Assembly (NCBI GenBank): GCA_022792175.1
Contig: JAAWAN010000027.1
Span: 1-38,875 of the forward strand
DNA: 38,875 nucleotides
Source of the DNA: Provencibacterium sp.
Lineage (GTDB): Bacteria > Bacillota > Clostridia > Oscillospirales > Ruminococcaceae
Direction of reading: 5' to 3'
The notes under the pieces were generated by a model. That model worked only from the letters and a program-made list of their open reading frames with translations. It was not told where the DNA came from and ran no database searches. Shown one piece after another: positions 14,970 through 23,235 of the stretch (positions within the stretch are counted from its first letter, which is position 1; each line of letters starts with the position of its first letter). The position numbers and the translations under genes are program-made.

Positions 14970-17201
14970 CTACTCGGAGAGATAGGCCAGAGCCCGTCCG
15001 GCATAGGCCCCGGCGGCCTCCTCGGCGCTGCACTCCCCCTCAAAGAAGGGCAGCGCCTCCTCGATTAAAAATCCCAGCAGCGTCTCGTCGGCCAGTGCGG
15101 GAGCGGTGAGCGAGGAGAAGACCGTGAGAAGCGGCAGCTGCGCCTCTGTCGGCGCCAGCTCCTCATACAGCTCATTGCCCTCCGGGTCGCGCATCGAGCT
15201 GCTCCAGTTTCCGGCTGTGTCCACCGAGGCGGCAAGCGCCGCAGCATCCACCGCCAGCCCATCCTGCAGGCTGACGCTCTGCACATCTTCTGAAAGCACC
15301 GTCCTTAAAAATTCGGCGGCCAGCTCCTGCTCCTTTCCTGCCGCGTTGATGCCTAAAATACAGCGGGGGGTGAACACCCTTTCCCCCATCCCGGGCAGCG
15401 GGAGCAGATATTTTGGGGTCTCCTCCGGCGTGGGCGCCCTCCCCAACCGCACACTGAGCGCCGAATAGGGCACCCGGAAATCGGAAAATCTGGAAAACTG
15501 AAACTGTATCGGGAAGCTTTCCGTCCTCCCATAGGCCATGCGGATGGGGGCAAGCCCCTCCTGCATCTCCTCGTAAAGCTCATCGTCCATATAGGCCGGC
15601 ATCGTCCCGCCAAAAAGGCCGGCTACATCGTCCGGGAAGTTTTCCCCGCCTGTATTTTCGGTGAGTGTCTTTAAGAAGGTGAGAAATTCGCAGAGCTGCT
15701 GCGTATCGATTTCCCCCTCCTTCGTAAAGGCGCAGTAGCAGGAGGGATAAAACAAACGGATAAGCGCCCGCGGCTCAAGATTATAGAGCACACGGCTCTC
15801 TGGATGCTCCTGCGCCCAGCGGGCGATATCCGAAAGGCTCTGCCAGCCTTCGTGCTCGAGCGGAACGCAGAGCATCGGAACGGTAAAGCGGGCGGGGACA
15901 GCATACATCCCCTTTTCCCCTGCAAATGCCCCGGCAATGTTAGAAAGCAGCTTTCCGCTTTCCATCAGCGGCAAAACCGTTTCGGAGAGATCGGCGAGCA
16001 CCCCCTTTTGCTCATAGGAGGAAAAGGGCAGCCCATCCAGCGCCAGCAGATCCGGCCCGCTGCCGGCAAGCAGCTCGGTATGAAGGGCGCGCAGCACATC
16101 GCTTTTCGTCATCGCGCTCTCTTCGTCCCACAGAATGCGAAGGGTGACCAGCACCTCGGGATGCGCCGACTGAAACTCGGCCGCAGCCTGCCGCAGCGTC
16201 GGCTGCTCTGCAAGCGAGGCGATGGTAAGCTCCCTGTCCGCATAGGCCGGGATATCCGGGTTATAGGCATAGTGGCACAGATAGGAGGCATTTCCGCTGT
16301 CGGTAAAGCGCACCAGAAAGCTGCCGTTTTCCCCGGCGGCGCAGTCCATGGCTGTCATCGAGGGCTTGCCCAGCGAGCAGGCGCCGCCATCCATCAGCTG
16401 CTCGAAAAGTGAGCCGCCGGCGGCCAGCCGGAACAGCCCGGCCGTTGAAACGATAAATAGTCCTTCGCCGTCCGCCCCCAGAAGCGGATAGCCCCCGCCG
16501 GAGAGGACGGCGGCATCCACCGGCGTTCGCCCGGCCTCTTCGCCGGTTTCCAGATCGCAGAAGATAATCTCCCTGCTGCTCCCTTCGTAGGCGGCGATCT
16601 GTCCGGGCAGCGGCGTGCCAAAGGAAAGGCCGGGGTAGCGGCCAAGATATTCCCCCTGGGCCGAATAGCGGTAGGTGGTCTCCATCCCGTCCGCAAAAAA
16701 GAGGGTCCCGTCCGGCCCGAGCGTGAGCTTCTGGGGGAAAAGGGTATCCCCCGAGGCCGACCAGTCGATTGGCAGCGTCTCCCAGCCATCCCCATTGCTG
16801 CGCTGTATGCGCATCTGCTGTGTCCCCTCATCAAAGGCCATCAGAAAATACTGGCCCTGCTCTGTCCAGTCAAGGCCGTTCGCCCATTCCCCACTGTCGG
16901 CTGCCTGCAGCAGTGTGGCGTCTTTCTCTTCCCAATCCTTCCCGTTTTCCGAGTGAAACCGCCGGAAAACACCGCCGTCGGACATCCCCAGATCATAGCC
17001 GGTTCCCTCCGGCTTTATCTGCAGAATATAGCTTTCCTCCGAAACCGGCGGAAGGCTCCATGCCGTTTCCACATAGCGCCCGAGAGGAACAGGGCTTTGC
17101 GTATCGCTCGGTGTTTCGGTGAGGCTTACCCCCTGCTGCTCTCTCACCGCGCAGCCGCCAAACAGAACGGCGGCCAGCACCACAGCCAAAAATTTTTTCA
17201 A
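14970..17201 (-). CDS. Large lipoprotein: repeat-rich N-terminal region plus extracellular solute-binding domain
   Basis: A 743-residue predicted lipoprotein. With the TTG start at 17201 (GGGAG 8-10 nt upstream) the protein begins with a KK n-region, a hydrophobic core and the lipobox FGGC. Residues about 40-330 contain Asp-box-like and WD-like repeats (FRRFHSENGKDWEE, LDWTEQGQYFLMAF, GPDGTLFFADGMET), suggesting a beta-propeller. Residues about 340 to the end look like SBP_bac_1: FQSAHPEVLVTLRI, DLLALDGLPFSSYEQKGVLA, and KGMYAVPARFTVPMLC. No permeases are adjacent. It may sense or capture a ligand at the surface. The earlier in-frame starts would add 62 residues without a signal peptide, so they are rejected. 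Confidence 0.75.
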   Translation of the reverse strand: MKKFLAVVLAAVLFGGCAVREQQGVSLTETPSDTQSPVPLGRYVETAWSLPPVSEESYILQIKPEGTGYDLGMSDGGVFRRFHSENGKDWEEKDATLLQAADSGEWANGLDWTEQGQYFLMAFDEGTQQMRIQRSNGDGWETLPIDWSASGDTLFPQKLTLGPDGTLFFADGMETTYRYSAQGEYLGRYPGLSFGTPLPGQIAAYEGSSREIIFCDLETGEEAGRTPVDAAVLSGGGYPLLGADGEGLFIVSTAGLFRLAAGGSLFEQLMDGGACSLGKPSMTAMDCAAGENGSFLVRFTDSGNASYLCHYAYNPDIPAYADRELTIASLAEQPTLRQAAAEFQSAHPEVLVTLRILWDEESAMTKSDVLRALHTELLAGSGPDLLALDGLPFSSYEQKGVLADLSETVLPLMESGKLLSNIAGAFAGEKGMYAVPARFTVPMLCVPLEHEGWQSLSDIARWAQEHPESRVLYNLEPRALIRLFYPSCYCAFTKEGEIDTQQLCEFLTFLKTLTENTGGENFPDDVAGLFGGTMPAYMDDELYEEMQEGLAPIRMAYGRTESFPIQFQFSRFSDFRVPYSALSVRLGRAPTPEETPKYLLPLPGMGERVFTPRCILGINAAGKEQELAAEFLRTVLSEDVQSVSLQDGLAVDAAALAASVDTAGNWSSSMRDPEGNELYEELAPTEAQLPLLTVFSSLTAPALADETLLGFLIEEALPFFEGECSAEEAAGAYAGRALAYLSE

Positions 17202-17226
17202 GCTATCTTCTCCCTTCCAGCTCTTT

Positions 17227-17364
17227 CTTTTTTCAGGATACCCGCTGTTTCTGAAAGCAGTCCTGAAAAAAGGCGCTTTCTGCTTCATGCAGTGCACCTC
17301 AAAAAAATCAAAGGGGAGAAGGCGGTGCACCGCCGGCCGGAAAATTTCCGGCCGGCGGCGCACC
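17227..17364 (-). other. Two long hairpins in the gap before the lipoprotein gene
   Basis: One 20-bp GC-rich inverted repeat (17324-17343/17345-17364) is perfect in minus-strand RNA if one G-U pair is allowed. A T-rich run follows about 13 nt downstream, so it may terminate the methyltransferase transcript. The second is a perfect 12-bp repeat (17227-17238/17261-17272) with a 22-nt loop inside the lipoprotein leader. Its inner part can pair alternatively, because ctgaaag occurs in the loop. Attenuation is possible but unproven. Confidence 0.5.
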
Positions 17365-17418
17365 CTTTTGAAGACTCGGATAACCATCCTTTAAAACAAA
17401 ATCCAACACAGGCGGCGC

Positions 17419-18234
17419 CTACCTGCCGACCTGTTTACGATGGATATATACCTGCTTCCCAAAGCTGCCGGTATAGCAGATTTCCTCCCAGCCGCGGGAG
17501 GTTAGCTCCCGGCAGGGAGACATATCCCTCTCGGAATCGCCGGGGCAGTTTAAAAGCCATCCGCCGGGACGGCAGACTCTGGTAATTTCCGCAAGCTCAT
17601 TCTCCCAGTCGTCGCCAAGAACATGTCCGGACATTACAATATCAAACGTCTGGTCCGGAAAAGGGATTTCTGTCACCAGCCCATCCAGTACGCGGACATT
17701 TTTGATTCCCTGCTCTGCGATTTTATCGCGCATGAACTCGCGCAGGGTCCCTACCGGCTCGCTGGCATAGACAAAGTCCGCCTTCTCTGCAGCCGCAAAG
17801 GTCAGCCGGCCGGAACCGGCGCCGACATCCAGCACCACCTTCCCCGCAAAGTCTGCCAGCTCAAACAGCCGCTCGCTGCTCCATCCACGGATAAAGTCAC
17901 AGCTCTCTGCCATCACCTCCGGGGTGGTATAGGCGGTAAAATCCTCTACACCCTGCAGGGCATAGACCTCAGCCTTTCGAACCTGCTGCGGGCTGGCCGT
18001 TTCGGGGGCGCTTTGTATCAGCTCCGAAATTTCCGGGGCACATTCCGGGCAGCGGTGTATGAGATACCATTTGACCGCCGGATTTGCGCGAAGGGCAATG
18101 CCCATGCTGCGCTTCCACTCTGCAGAGTCGTTTCGCCAGCCGCTCCACTTCATCATTAAACGGATTTGAAACCGCTCCATGAGAAGAAAGGCGTTGAATG
18201 AATAGTCGTTCGGGTCAATCCAATGAAGAGCCAT
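17419..18234 (-). CDS. Class I SAM-dependent methyltransferase
   Basis: A 271-residue enzyme. Motif I is VVLDVGAGSGRLTFAAA, with acidic strand 2 ending at ASEP. Motif IV is FDIVMSGHVLGD, and ITRVCRPGGWLLNCPGD is the post-motif GG segment of ubiE/Methyltransf_11 types. About 120 N-terminal residues precede the fold, including a Cys-containing HRCPEC segment. The acceptor is unknown. AGGAGGA lies 3-4 nt before ATG 18234. The gene seems to have its own promoter about 160 bp upstream and may run on into the lipoprotein gene. Confidence 0.85.
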   Translation of the reverse strand: MALHWIDPNDYSFNAFLLMERFQIRLMMKWSGWRNDSAEWKRSMGIALRANPAVKWYLIHRCPECAPEISELIQSAPETASPQQVRKAEVYALQGVEDFTAYTTPEVMAESCDFIRGWSSERLFELADFAGKVVLDVGAGSGRLTFAAAEKADFVYASEPVGTLREFMRDKIAEQGIKNVRVLDGLVTEIPFPDQTFDIVMSGHVLGDDWENELAEITRVCRPGGWLLNCPGDSERDMSPCRELTSRGWEEICYTGSFGKQVYIHRKQVGR

Positions 18235-18394
18235 AAATCCTCCTGCACTCCGGAGGGTTACCGGTTTGTTCCCCTCCCTGGTTTATTCGATAAAACGGCT
18301 GACGCTGTATATTTCATCTTCAGCACCCTTTCCTTGTCCAATTTAGCCTATCGCCAGGCGGTGATAGAAAAACTAAGGCCAAAGCCTACGGCTG

Positions 18395-18423
18395 ATTATA
18401 GCATGCCGCCGCTTCAAATGCAA
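18395..18423 (-). promoter_or_regulatory. SigmaA-type promoter for the methyltransferase
   Basis: On the minus strand TTGCAT (18423-18418) and TATAAT (18400-18395) are spaced by 17 bp. It lies in the 338-bp gap between ispF and the methyltransferase, giving a leader of about 150 nt. I see no convincing riboswitch or ORF in that leader. Confidence 0.7.
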
Positions 18424-18480
18424 CCGCAGGGCGAAAAAGGGCAGGCCGCTCTGCCGCAACCTGCCTTTTCATCCGTATAA

Positions 18481-18506
18481 AAGAAAAAGGGCCGTCAAAG
18501 GCCCTT
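18481..18506 (-). terminator. Terminator after ispF
   Basis: The stem AAGGGCC/GGCCCTT (18487-18493/18500-18506) has a 6-nt loop. Read on the minus strand it is followed by TTTTTCTT. It lies 67 bp beyond the ispF stop and closes the ispD-ispF transcript. Confidence 0.8.
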
Positions 18507-18572
18507 AAGGAATCCAGACGCCCTTTCAGCAGAAAAAATTTCCACAAGACGGCTATTTTTGCAGACTGCCCT

Positions 18573-19046
18573 CTAGTCTGCCAGCAGCACGACCGCATGG
18601 CAGGCGATTCCCTCCCGGTGCCCGGTAAAGCCCAGGCCCTCCTCGGTTGTCGCCTTCACATTGACCGCATGCTCCTCGCAGGCCAGCAGATGGGCAATCA
18701 CCGCACGCATCTGCCCGATATAGGGGGAAAGCCGCGGAGCCTCGGCAATAATCGTAATATCCAGATTGCCTATGCGATAGCCGGCGATGACCATTGCCTG
18801 AAAGACCTTGGAAAGCAGCACCTTGCTGTCAATATCCCTGTATTTCGGGTCGCTGTCGGGGAAAAGGGTGCCGATATCGCCGCGTCCCAGCGCACCCAGA
18901 ATGGCATCCATAACCGCGTGCAGCGCTGCGTCCGCATCCGAATGTCCCAAAAGACCCAGCGGCGAAGGAATCTCTACGCCGCCCAGAAACAGTTTTCTTC
19001 CGGGTACCAGGCGATGTACGTCATACCCGTGCCCTATGCGCATCAT
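18573..19046 (-). CDS. ispF: 2-C-methyl-D-erythritol 2,4-cyclodiphosphate synthase
   Basis: IspF makes MEcPP in the MEP isoprenoid pathway. The protein starts (M)MRIGHGYDVHRL. From the second Met, the zinc ligands are D8, H10 and H42 (GHSDADAALH), the same numbering as in E. coli. ATTEEGLGFTGHREGIACHA is the conserved C-terminal signature. Length is 156-157 residues, normal for the family. The two adjacent ATG codons (19046 and 19043) follow AAGGAG at 8 and 11 nt; either may be used. It lies 21 nt after ispD, the enzyme two steps earlier in the pathway. Confidence 0.97.
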   Translation of the reverse strand: MMRIGHGYDVHRLVPGRKLFLGGVEIPSPLGLLGHSDADAALHAVMDAILGALGRGDIGTLFPDSDPKYRDIDSKVLLSKVFQAMVIAGYRIGNLDITIIAEAPRLSPYIGQMRAVIAHLLACEEHAVNVKATTEEGLGFTGHREGIACHAVVLLAD

Positions 19047-19067
19047 GTTTTTTTCTCCTTTAGGTTT

Positions 19068-19823
19068 TCAAAAATCTCTTCCGGCGGATACCCTCGGGGC
19101 GCAGCCGGATTCTGCCGGGCAGATCTCGCCCGCCGCAAGGGCCTGCGCCAGGATAAGGTCCTCCGGGGTAGTAATTTTAAAGTTCAGGTAGCTGCCGGGG
19201 GAGAGAAAGCAGCGCTCCCCCAGCGCCTCCACCAGCTGGCAGTCATCGGTGTACTGCCGGCCAGCCCGCTCAGCCTGCTCCATTGCCGCAAAATAGAGCG
19301 CGCGCTCGAAAATCTGCGGCGTCTGCGCGATAAAAAGGCTTTCGCGCGGCGGCGTTTCGGCGGCAAAGCCCTCATCATCCGCCCGTTTGATGGTATCCTT
19401 CACCGGCACCGCCGCCAGCGCAGCCCGGTGCTTTTGCGCGCAGGCAAAGCAGTCCGCAATCACCTGCGGGCTGACAAACGCCCGCGCCCCATCATGAACC
19501 GCGATATATTCGCACTCGCCCAGGCAGCGAACCCCCGCAAAGACCGATTCCTGCCGGGAGGCTCCGCCGGCCACAATCTGCGAAACCCTGCGGATTTCAA
19601 AGCGTCGCAAAAGCTCCCAAAGCGCCGGTATCTCCTGCTCCCGGCCGACGAGCACCATTTCGCTCACCTGCTGCAGGCTCTCAAACGCCTGCAGCGAACG
19701 GATAATGACCGGCAGCCCCTCCAGCTCATAAAGCTGCTTATCCACCCCGTTCATCCGGCTGGAAGCACCCGCGGCCGCAATTACGACCCCCAGACGGGCC
19801 TGCTCCTTCCTCCCCAGGCGCAT
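19068..19823 (-). CDS. ispD: 2-C-methyl-D-erythritol 4-phosphate cytidylyltransferase
   Basis: IspD transfers CMP to MEP. Family signatures are VIAAAGASSRMNGVDKQ (the CTP-binding loop), VHDGARAFVSP, VPVKDTIK, IAQTPQIF, YTDDCQLVE and NFKITTPEDL, in the expected order. Length is 251 residues, slightly long because of a C-terminal tail (CAPRVSAGRDF). ATG 19823 lies only 1 nt after the stop of the YesL-like gene, so the two are coupled, and ispF follows directly. The MEP pathway is usual in Clostridia. Confidence 0.96.
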   Translation of the reverse strand: MRLGRKEQARLGVVIAAAGASSRMNGVDKQLYELEGLPVIIRSLQAFESLQQVSEMVLVGREQEIPALWELLRRFEIRRVSQIVAGGASRQESVFAGVRCLGECEYIAVHDGARAFVSPQVIADCFACAQKHRAALAAVPVKDTIKRADDEGFAAETPPRESLFIAQTPQIFERALYFAAMEQAERAGRQYTDDCQLVEALGERCFLSPGSYLNFKITTPEDLILAQALAAGEICPAESGCAPRVSAGRDF

Positions 19824-19824
19824 G

Positions 19825-20658
19825 CTACTCCTCGTCCTCCTCGCTTTCGGGAATCAGCCGTTCATCCGAGAAGATCTTCTCCTCCTCGTCCTCATCCTTC
19901 GGCTGCTGGGGGATAATCATATATTTTTCAATCCGCGGATAGGCATTAAAGGTCGAAATAAAGCTGAGGGTGGAGCAGGCCATAATGGCAATAAACAAAA
20001 TCGTAACCGGGAAAAAGAGAGCCAGCAGCGCAATCAGCACACCGTTGATGACCACGGTGATCAGATTGGGAACCACCCCCAGCACCGAAAAAATGAAAGC
20101 GTTTTTCAGCATCTGCCGCAGCGTCATGCGGAAGGTGACAATCATCGTATACATATAGAAGTTCATAAAGGTAACAACTAAAAAGCAGGCCAGCGAGAGG
20201 ACCAGAGGCAGGTAATAAAATTTGCTCTGCGAAAGCTGGCGGAAATAGAAATAAGAGGCGACCAGAATGACTGCCGTTACCGCCGTGTACAAAAGGTTAT
20301 AAAGGGCGGCCTGTTTGAAGTTTTCCTTAAACTTATCCTTAAAATCGGAGAAGACGAAGGCATGCTCCTCGCGCACAAAGTTGCGCAGCACATAGGTCAT
20401 GCCGGCGCCCGCCGGTCCGAGCAGAATAACCGAAACCAGAATGAGCAGCAGCGAAAGCAGGTTCAGACCGCCAAACACCAGAAAATAGATGCCGACCGCA
20501 GCCGGAATCCAGAAAATGACATATAGAAAGTTTATCTGCACCAGCTTCCAGAATTTGCGGAAATAGATATCCCAAAACAGGAAAAAACGTTTTTTCTGCG
20601 GCGCATTTTTATCAACGCCGGGGCCTTCCTTTGTGTAGTTCGCACCAAACAATCCCAT
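19825..20658 (-). CDS. YesL/DUF624 family membrane protein
   Basis: A 277-residue integral membrane protein with about five or six hydrophobic segments. The DUF624-like motif GPAGAGMTYVLRNFVREEHA precedes FSDFKDKFKENFKQ. The C-terminus is a strongly acidic cytoplasmic tail (EDEEEKIF...ESEEDEE). YesL-like proteins often accompany sugar transport genes but their function is unknown. ATG 20658 is preferred: AAAGGGG lies about 11 nt upstream, while the ATG seven codons earlier has no Shine-Dalgarno sequence. It is translationally linked to ispD. Confidence 0.8.
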   Translation of the reverse strand: MGLFGANYTKEGPGVDKNAPQKKRFFLFWDIYFRKFWKLVQINFLYVIFWIPAAVGIYFLVFGGLNLLSLLLILVSVILLGPAGAGMTYVLRNFVREEHAFVFSDFKDKFKENFKQAALYNLLYTAVTAVILVASYFYFRQLSQSKFYYLPLVLSLACFLVVTFMNFYMYTMIVTFRMTLRQMLKNAFIFSVLGVVPNLITVVINGVLIALLALFFPVTILFIAIMACSTLSFISTFNAYPRIEKYMIIPQQPKDEDEEEKIFSDERLIPESEEDEE

Positions 20659-20715
20659 CTTTTGATTTTCCCCTTTCATCAGCCGGGGCCTGCCAGCTCC
20701 CGCCCTTTACCGCAA

Positions 20716-21348
20716 TCAGCCGCCTGCAGCGGCAAAAACCAGCTCATATACCCAGTCAAACAGCACATCCAAAAGCGATATTCCCACGCAGGCCGCCGCA
20801 AGGCCCAGATATTTCCCCCCATAGGCGGCGGGCAGCGCATGCCGCTCCACAGGCTTCTGCGAAAATACCGATTGATAAACATAGCAGGAAAGCTCGAGCG
20901 ACTGCCGGGCACAGACTAAAAGCAGCGCCGCAGAAAGAAAGGCGCCCGGCAGAAATTTCAGCCAGAAAAAGGCGGAAAACGGCGAAAGCAGAGCGCTGTT
21001 TGCCGCCGCCACCAGCCCGAAGCCCAACCCCTTCGCAAAGGGGAGAAGCAGAATAACCGGCTGGCTGATGGCACAGAAGCCACACAGAAAAAGCACCGCC
21101 AGCAGCCCCAGATTCACCGCGAGCACCGACTGAAAGACGCTTGCAAAAGAAAAGGGCTGTCCGCCTGCATCGCCGGAAAGCAGATAGAGCAGAGTGTTCG
21201 CGGTCTTTTCCTCCATCGTTCGGTAAAGCCCGCTGCCGCAGAAGGCGCCCCCTAAAAACAGCGCACCCAGAAAAATGAGCGGCAGATTCTGCTGCGTCTG
21301 CCGGGCAAAGCGCCCCATCTCCCCCGACAGCTGCATCCTTGTCCGCAT
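20716..21348 (-). CDS. SpoIIM-like stage II sporulation membrane protein
   Basis: A 210-residue protein with about five membrane spans. The N-terminal hydrophobic segment LPLIFLGALFLGGAFCGSG, the middle FLCGFCAISQPVILLLPFAK with KGLGFG, and the total length match SpoIIM-family proteins, which act in forespore engulfment in the DMP complex. Assignment is from general pattern rather than strict motifs. The start is uncertain: ATG 21348 is 14 nt from AAAGGGG, and the TTG just before it is closer. If it is SpoIIM, the host forms or descended from spore formers. Confidence 0.7.
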   Translation of the reverse strand: MRTRMQLSGEMGRFARQTQQNLPLIFLGALFLGGAFCGSGLYRTMEEKTANTLLYLLSGDAGGQPFSFASVFQSVLAVNLGLLAVLFLCGFCAISQPVILLLPFAKGLGFGLVAAANSALLSPFSAFFWLKFLPGAFLSAALLLVCARQSLELSCYVYQSVFSQKPVERHALPAAYGGKYLGLAAACVGISLLDVLFDWVYELVFAAAGG

Positions 21349-21425
21349 CAAAACCCATGCATCCCCTTTCCCGGCGCCCCCAAAGAATCGGCCCCGGTAA
21401 TCAGTATATGCCCGGTCCCCCGTTT

Positions 21426-22793
21426 TTATGTCGGGTCGTCCAGCATGCTGCATTTGAGCATAATCGCACACTCCAGCCGTTTCTTTTCAAGCGCGCAGCT
21501 AAGGCGCGCCGGCGTGCGGATGCTGCCGCCATACTGCAGATTGTTCGCGTTGCAGCCGCCGGAGCAGTAAAACTTTGCCCAGCACTCTCTGCACTCCGGT
21601 TTATCATAAACAGTGGATTTGGCAAAATCCGCTTTCATATTCCAGTCAATGGTGTTTTCGAAGATATCCCCCATCCGGTAATCCTCCATGCCCACAAACT
21701 GGTGGCAGGGATAGACCTCTCCATCCGGCGTGATGGCCACATATTCGTTTCCGCAGCCGCAGCCGCGCAGCCGTTTAATGGCGCAGGGCCCCTGGTCGAG
21801 ATCGAGCATAAAGTGGAAAAAGTTAAACCTTTTCCCGGCCCGGCGGTATTCGATCATCTTCTGCGCCAGCCGCTCATATTCCTCATAGATAAGCGGCAGA
21901 TGCTCCTCGGTCAGCGAATAGGGGGCGCTCTGCGGCGCCACCACCGGCTCTATTGATATCTGATCGAAGCCCTCCCGGTAGAAATGGAGCACATCCTCCG
22001 AAAAATCCAGATTATAGCGGGTGAAGGTGCCGCGTATGTAATACTGCCCATCCCCCCGGCGGCGGACCAGCTCCTTAAATTTCGGCATAATCTGCTCGTA
22101 GCAGCCCGAGCCATCCACCCGGTGGCGGATACGGTCGTTTACCTGCGGACGCCCATCCACCGAAAGCACGACGTTATACATCTCCCGGTTGATGAAATCG
22201 ATCTTCTCATCATCCAGCAGAACGCCGTTGGTGGTAACGGTAAAGCGGAAGCACTTGTTGTGCTCCTTTTCCAGCGAGCGCGCATAGGCGACCACCTCTT
22301 TTATCAGCGGAAAGTTTAAAAGCGGCTCCCCGCCGAAAAAATCCACCTCGAGGTTATGGCGCCCCTGCGAGTGGGCAATCAGGTAATCAATCGCCTTTTT
22401 TCCCGTTTCCACCGGCATCACTGAGCGCCTGCCGGAATAGCTGCCCGTTCCGGCAAAGCAGTATTCGCAGCGCAGGTTGCAGTCGTGCGCCACATGCAGG
22501 CACATCGCCTTGATGGGCGAAGGAACCATCTTGTCCGCAAAGCGGGCATAATCATCCTCCGAAAAGAGCTGGCCCTCCTGCTGCAGCTGATAGAGCTCCT
22601 GCCAGGTTTCGGCAATCTCCTCCCCGGAAAAGCGGTCTTTTAAGGCGGCCAGCGTTTCAGCCGGGCATTCCGGCTGCATGGGCGGGGTAATCTGCTCGAT
22701 AAGGCGCATACCGATTTCATCGAACAGATGCACCGCGCCGCTGTGTACATCGAGCACGATGTTGTAGCCGCCAAGAGAATAAGCGTGTATCAT
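21426..22793 (-). CDS. scfB: Thioether cross-link-forming SCIFF peptide maturase (radical SAM/SPASM)
   Basis: A 455-residue radical SAM enzyme that installs Cys-to-backbone thioether links in SCIFF. It begins MIHAYSLGGYNIVLDVHSGA, the hallmark of this family. The [4Fe-4S]-SAM motif CNLRCEYC follows HVAHD, then FFGGEPLLNF. The C-terminal SPASM region supplies further Cys ligands (GCGCGNEYVAI, YPCHQF, CRECWAKFYCSGGC). The start MIHA is chosen by homology, with GGAAGG 9-10 nt upstream; an ATG two codons earlier is possible. The precursor gene lies 210 bp upstream in the same direction. Confidence 0.97.
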   Translation of the reverse strand: MIHAYSLGGYNIVLDVHSGAVHLFDEIGMRLIEQITPPMQPECPAETLAALKDRFSGEEIAETWQELYQLQQEGQLFSEDDYARFADKMVPSPIKAMCLHVAHDCNLRCEYCFAGTGSYSGRRSVMPVETGKKAIDYLIAHSQGRHNLEVDFFGGEPLLNFPLIKEVVAYARSLEKEHNKCFRFTVTTNGVLLDDEKIDFINREMYNVVLSVDGRPQVNDRIRHRVDGSGCYEQIMPKFKELVRRRGDGQYYIRGTFTRYNLDFSEDVLHFYREGFDQISIEPVVAPQSAPYSLTEEHLPLIYEEYERLAQKMIEYRRAGKRFNFFHFMLDLDQGPCAIKRLRGCGCGNEYVAITPDGEVYPCHQFVGMEDYRMGDIFENTIDWNMKADFAKSTVYDKPECRECWAKFYCSGGCNANNLQYGGSIRTPARLSCALEKKRLECAIMLKCSMLDDPT

Positions 22794-22868
22794 TTTCATT
22801 TTCCTTCCCGATATATAGCCCAAAGGCCAAAAGAAGAGGTCTGTTCAGAAATGCTTTGACGATAAACG

Positions 22869-22913
22869 AAAACCCCGCTGCCCCTTTCCTGCAACAGGCG
22901 GAGAGCGAGGTTT
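22869..22913 (-). terminator. Possible attenuator between SCIFF peptide and maturase genes
   Basis: On the minus strand AAACCTCGCT (22913-22904) can pair with AGCGGGGTTT (22879-22870) with one G-U pair. T-rich sequence (ttttcgttt) follows. It lies between scfA and scfB and could lower maturase expression relative to the precursor peptide. Confidence 0.4.
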
Positions 22914-23003
22914 GCCGCCCGCCGGCGCAGCTTCTTTCCCTTCTCCTGCCGGATAAGTTCCGCAGGCGATGGTCAGCCGCGCCGCAGGCAAAAAGCCGCT
23001 TAC

Positions 23004-23141
23004 TTACTTCTCACACTTCTGGTTGGCAACGGTGCAGGAAGTTTTGCAGGCAGACTGGCAGGAGGCCTGGCATTCGCCGCAGCCGCCCTTTGCCGCGCTC
23101 TGCTTGAGGTTCGGCTTGTTCAGCGTTTTTACGTGCTTCAT
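23004..23141 (-). CDS. scfA: Six-cysteine peptide SCIFF (ranthipeptide precursor)
   Basis: A 45-residue peptide reading MKHVKTLNKPNLKQSAAKGG and then a Cys-rich core with CGECQASCQSACKTSC, ending NQKCEK. It has exactly six Cys (21, 24, 28, 32, 36, 43) in forty-five residues, the definition of SCIFF. The N-terminal leader MKHVKTLNK is typical. The maturase is immediately downstream and the TIGR04086 membrane protein upstream, the standard Clostridia order. AAAGGAA lies 11 nt before ATG 23141. It has a good promoter of its own. Mature SCIFF carries thioether bridges; a quorum or signalling role has been proposed for ranthipeptides. Confidence 0.97.
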   Translation of the reverse strand: MKHVKTLNKPNLKQSAAKGGCGECQASCQSACKTSCTVANQKCEK

Positions 23142-23196
23142 CTGAAATCCCATTCCTTTCCTTTAATGAAACCCATCCTTCGGGTAATCTGCAAAC

Positions 23197-23225
23197 AGTC
23201 TAACATATTTTGCCCTGCAATGCAA
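23197..23225 (-). promoter_or_regulatory. SigmaA-type promoter for scfA
   Basis: On the minus strand TTGCAT (23225-23220) and TAGACT (23202-23197) are spaced by 17 bp, about 55 bp before the SCIFF start codon and just after the stop of the TIGR04086 gene. It would drive scfA separately from the upstream genes. Confidence 0.7.
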
Positions 23226-23235
23226 CCGTCCGCCG

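Noticed and set aside
18235-18480. Riboswitch or tRNA in the gap before the methyltransferase
   Set aside because: Read for cloverleaf and common riboswitch cores on both strands; only a promoter and a terminator were convincing.
18597-19916. 439-residue plus-strand frame over ispF and ispD
   Set aside because: The minus strand carries unmistakable IspF and IspD motifs; this frame has none.
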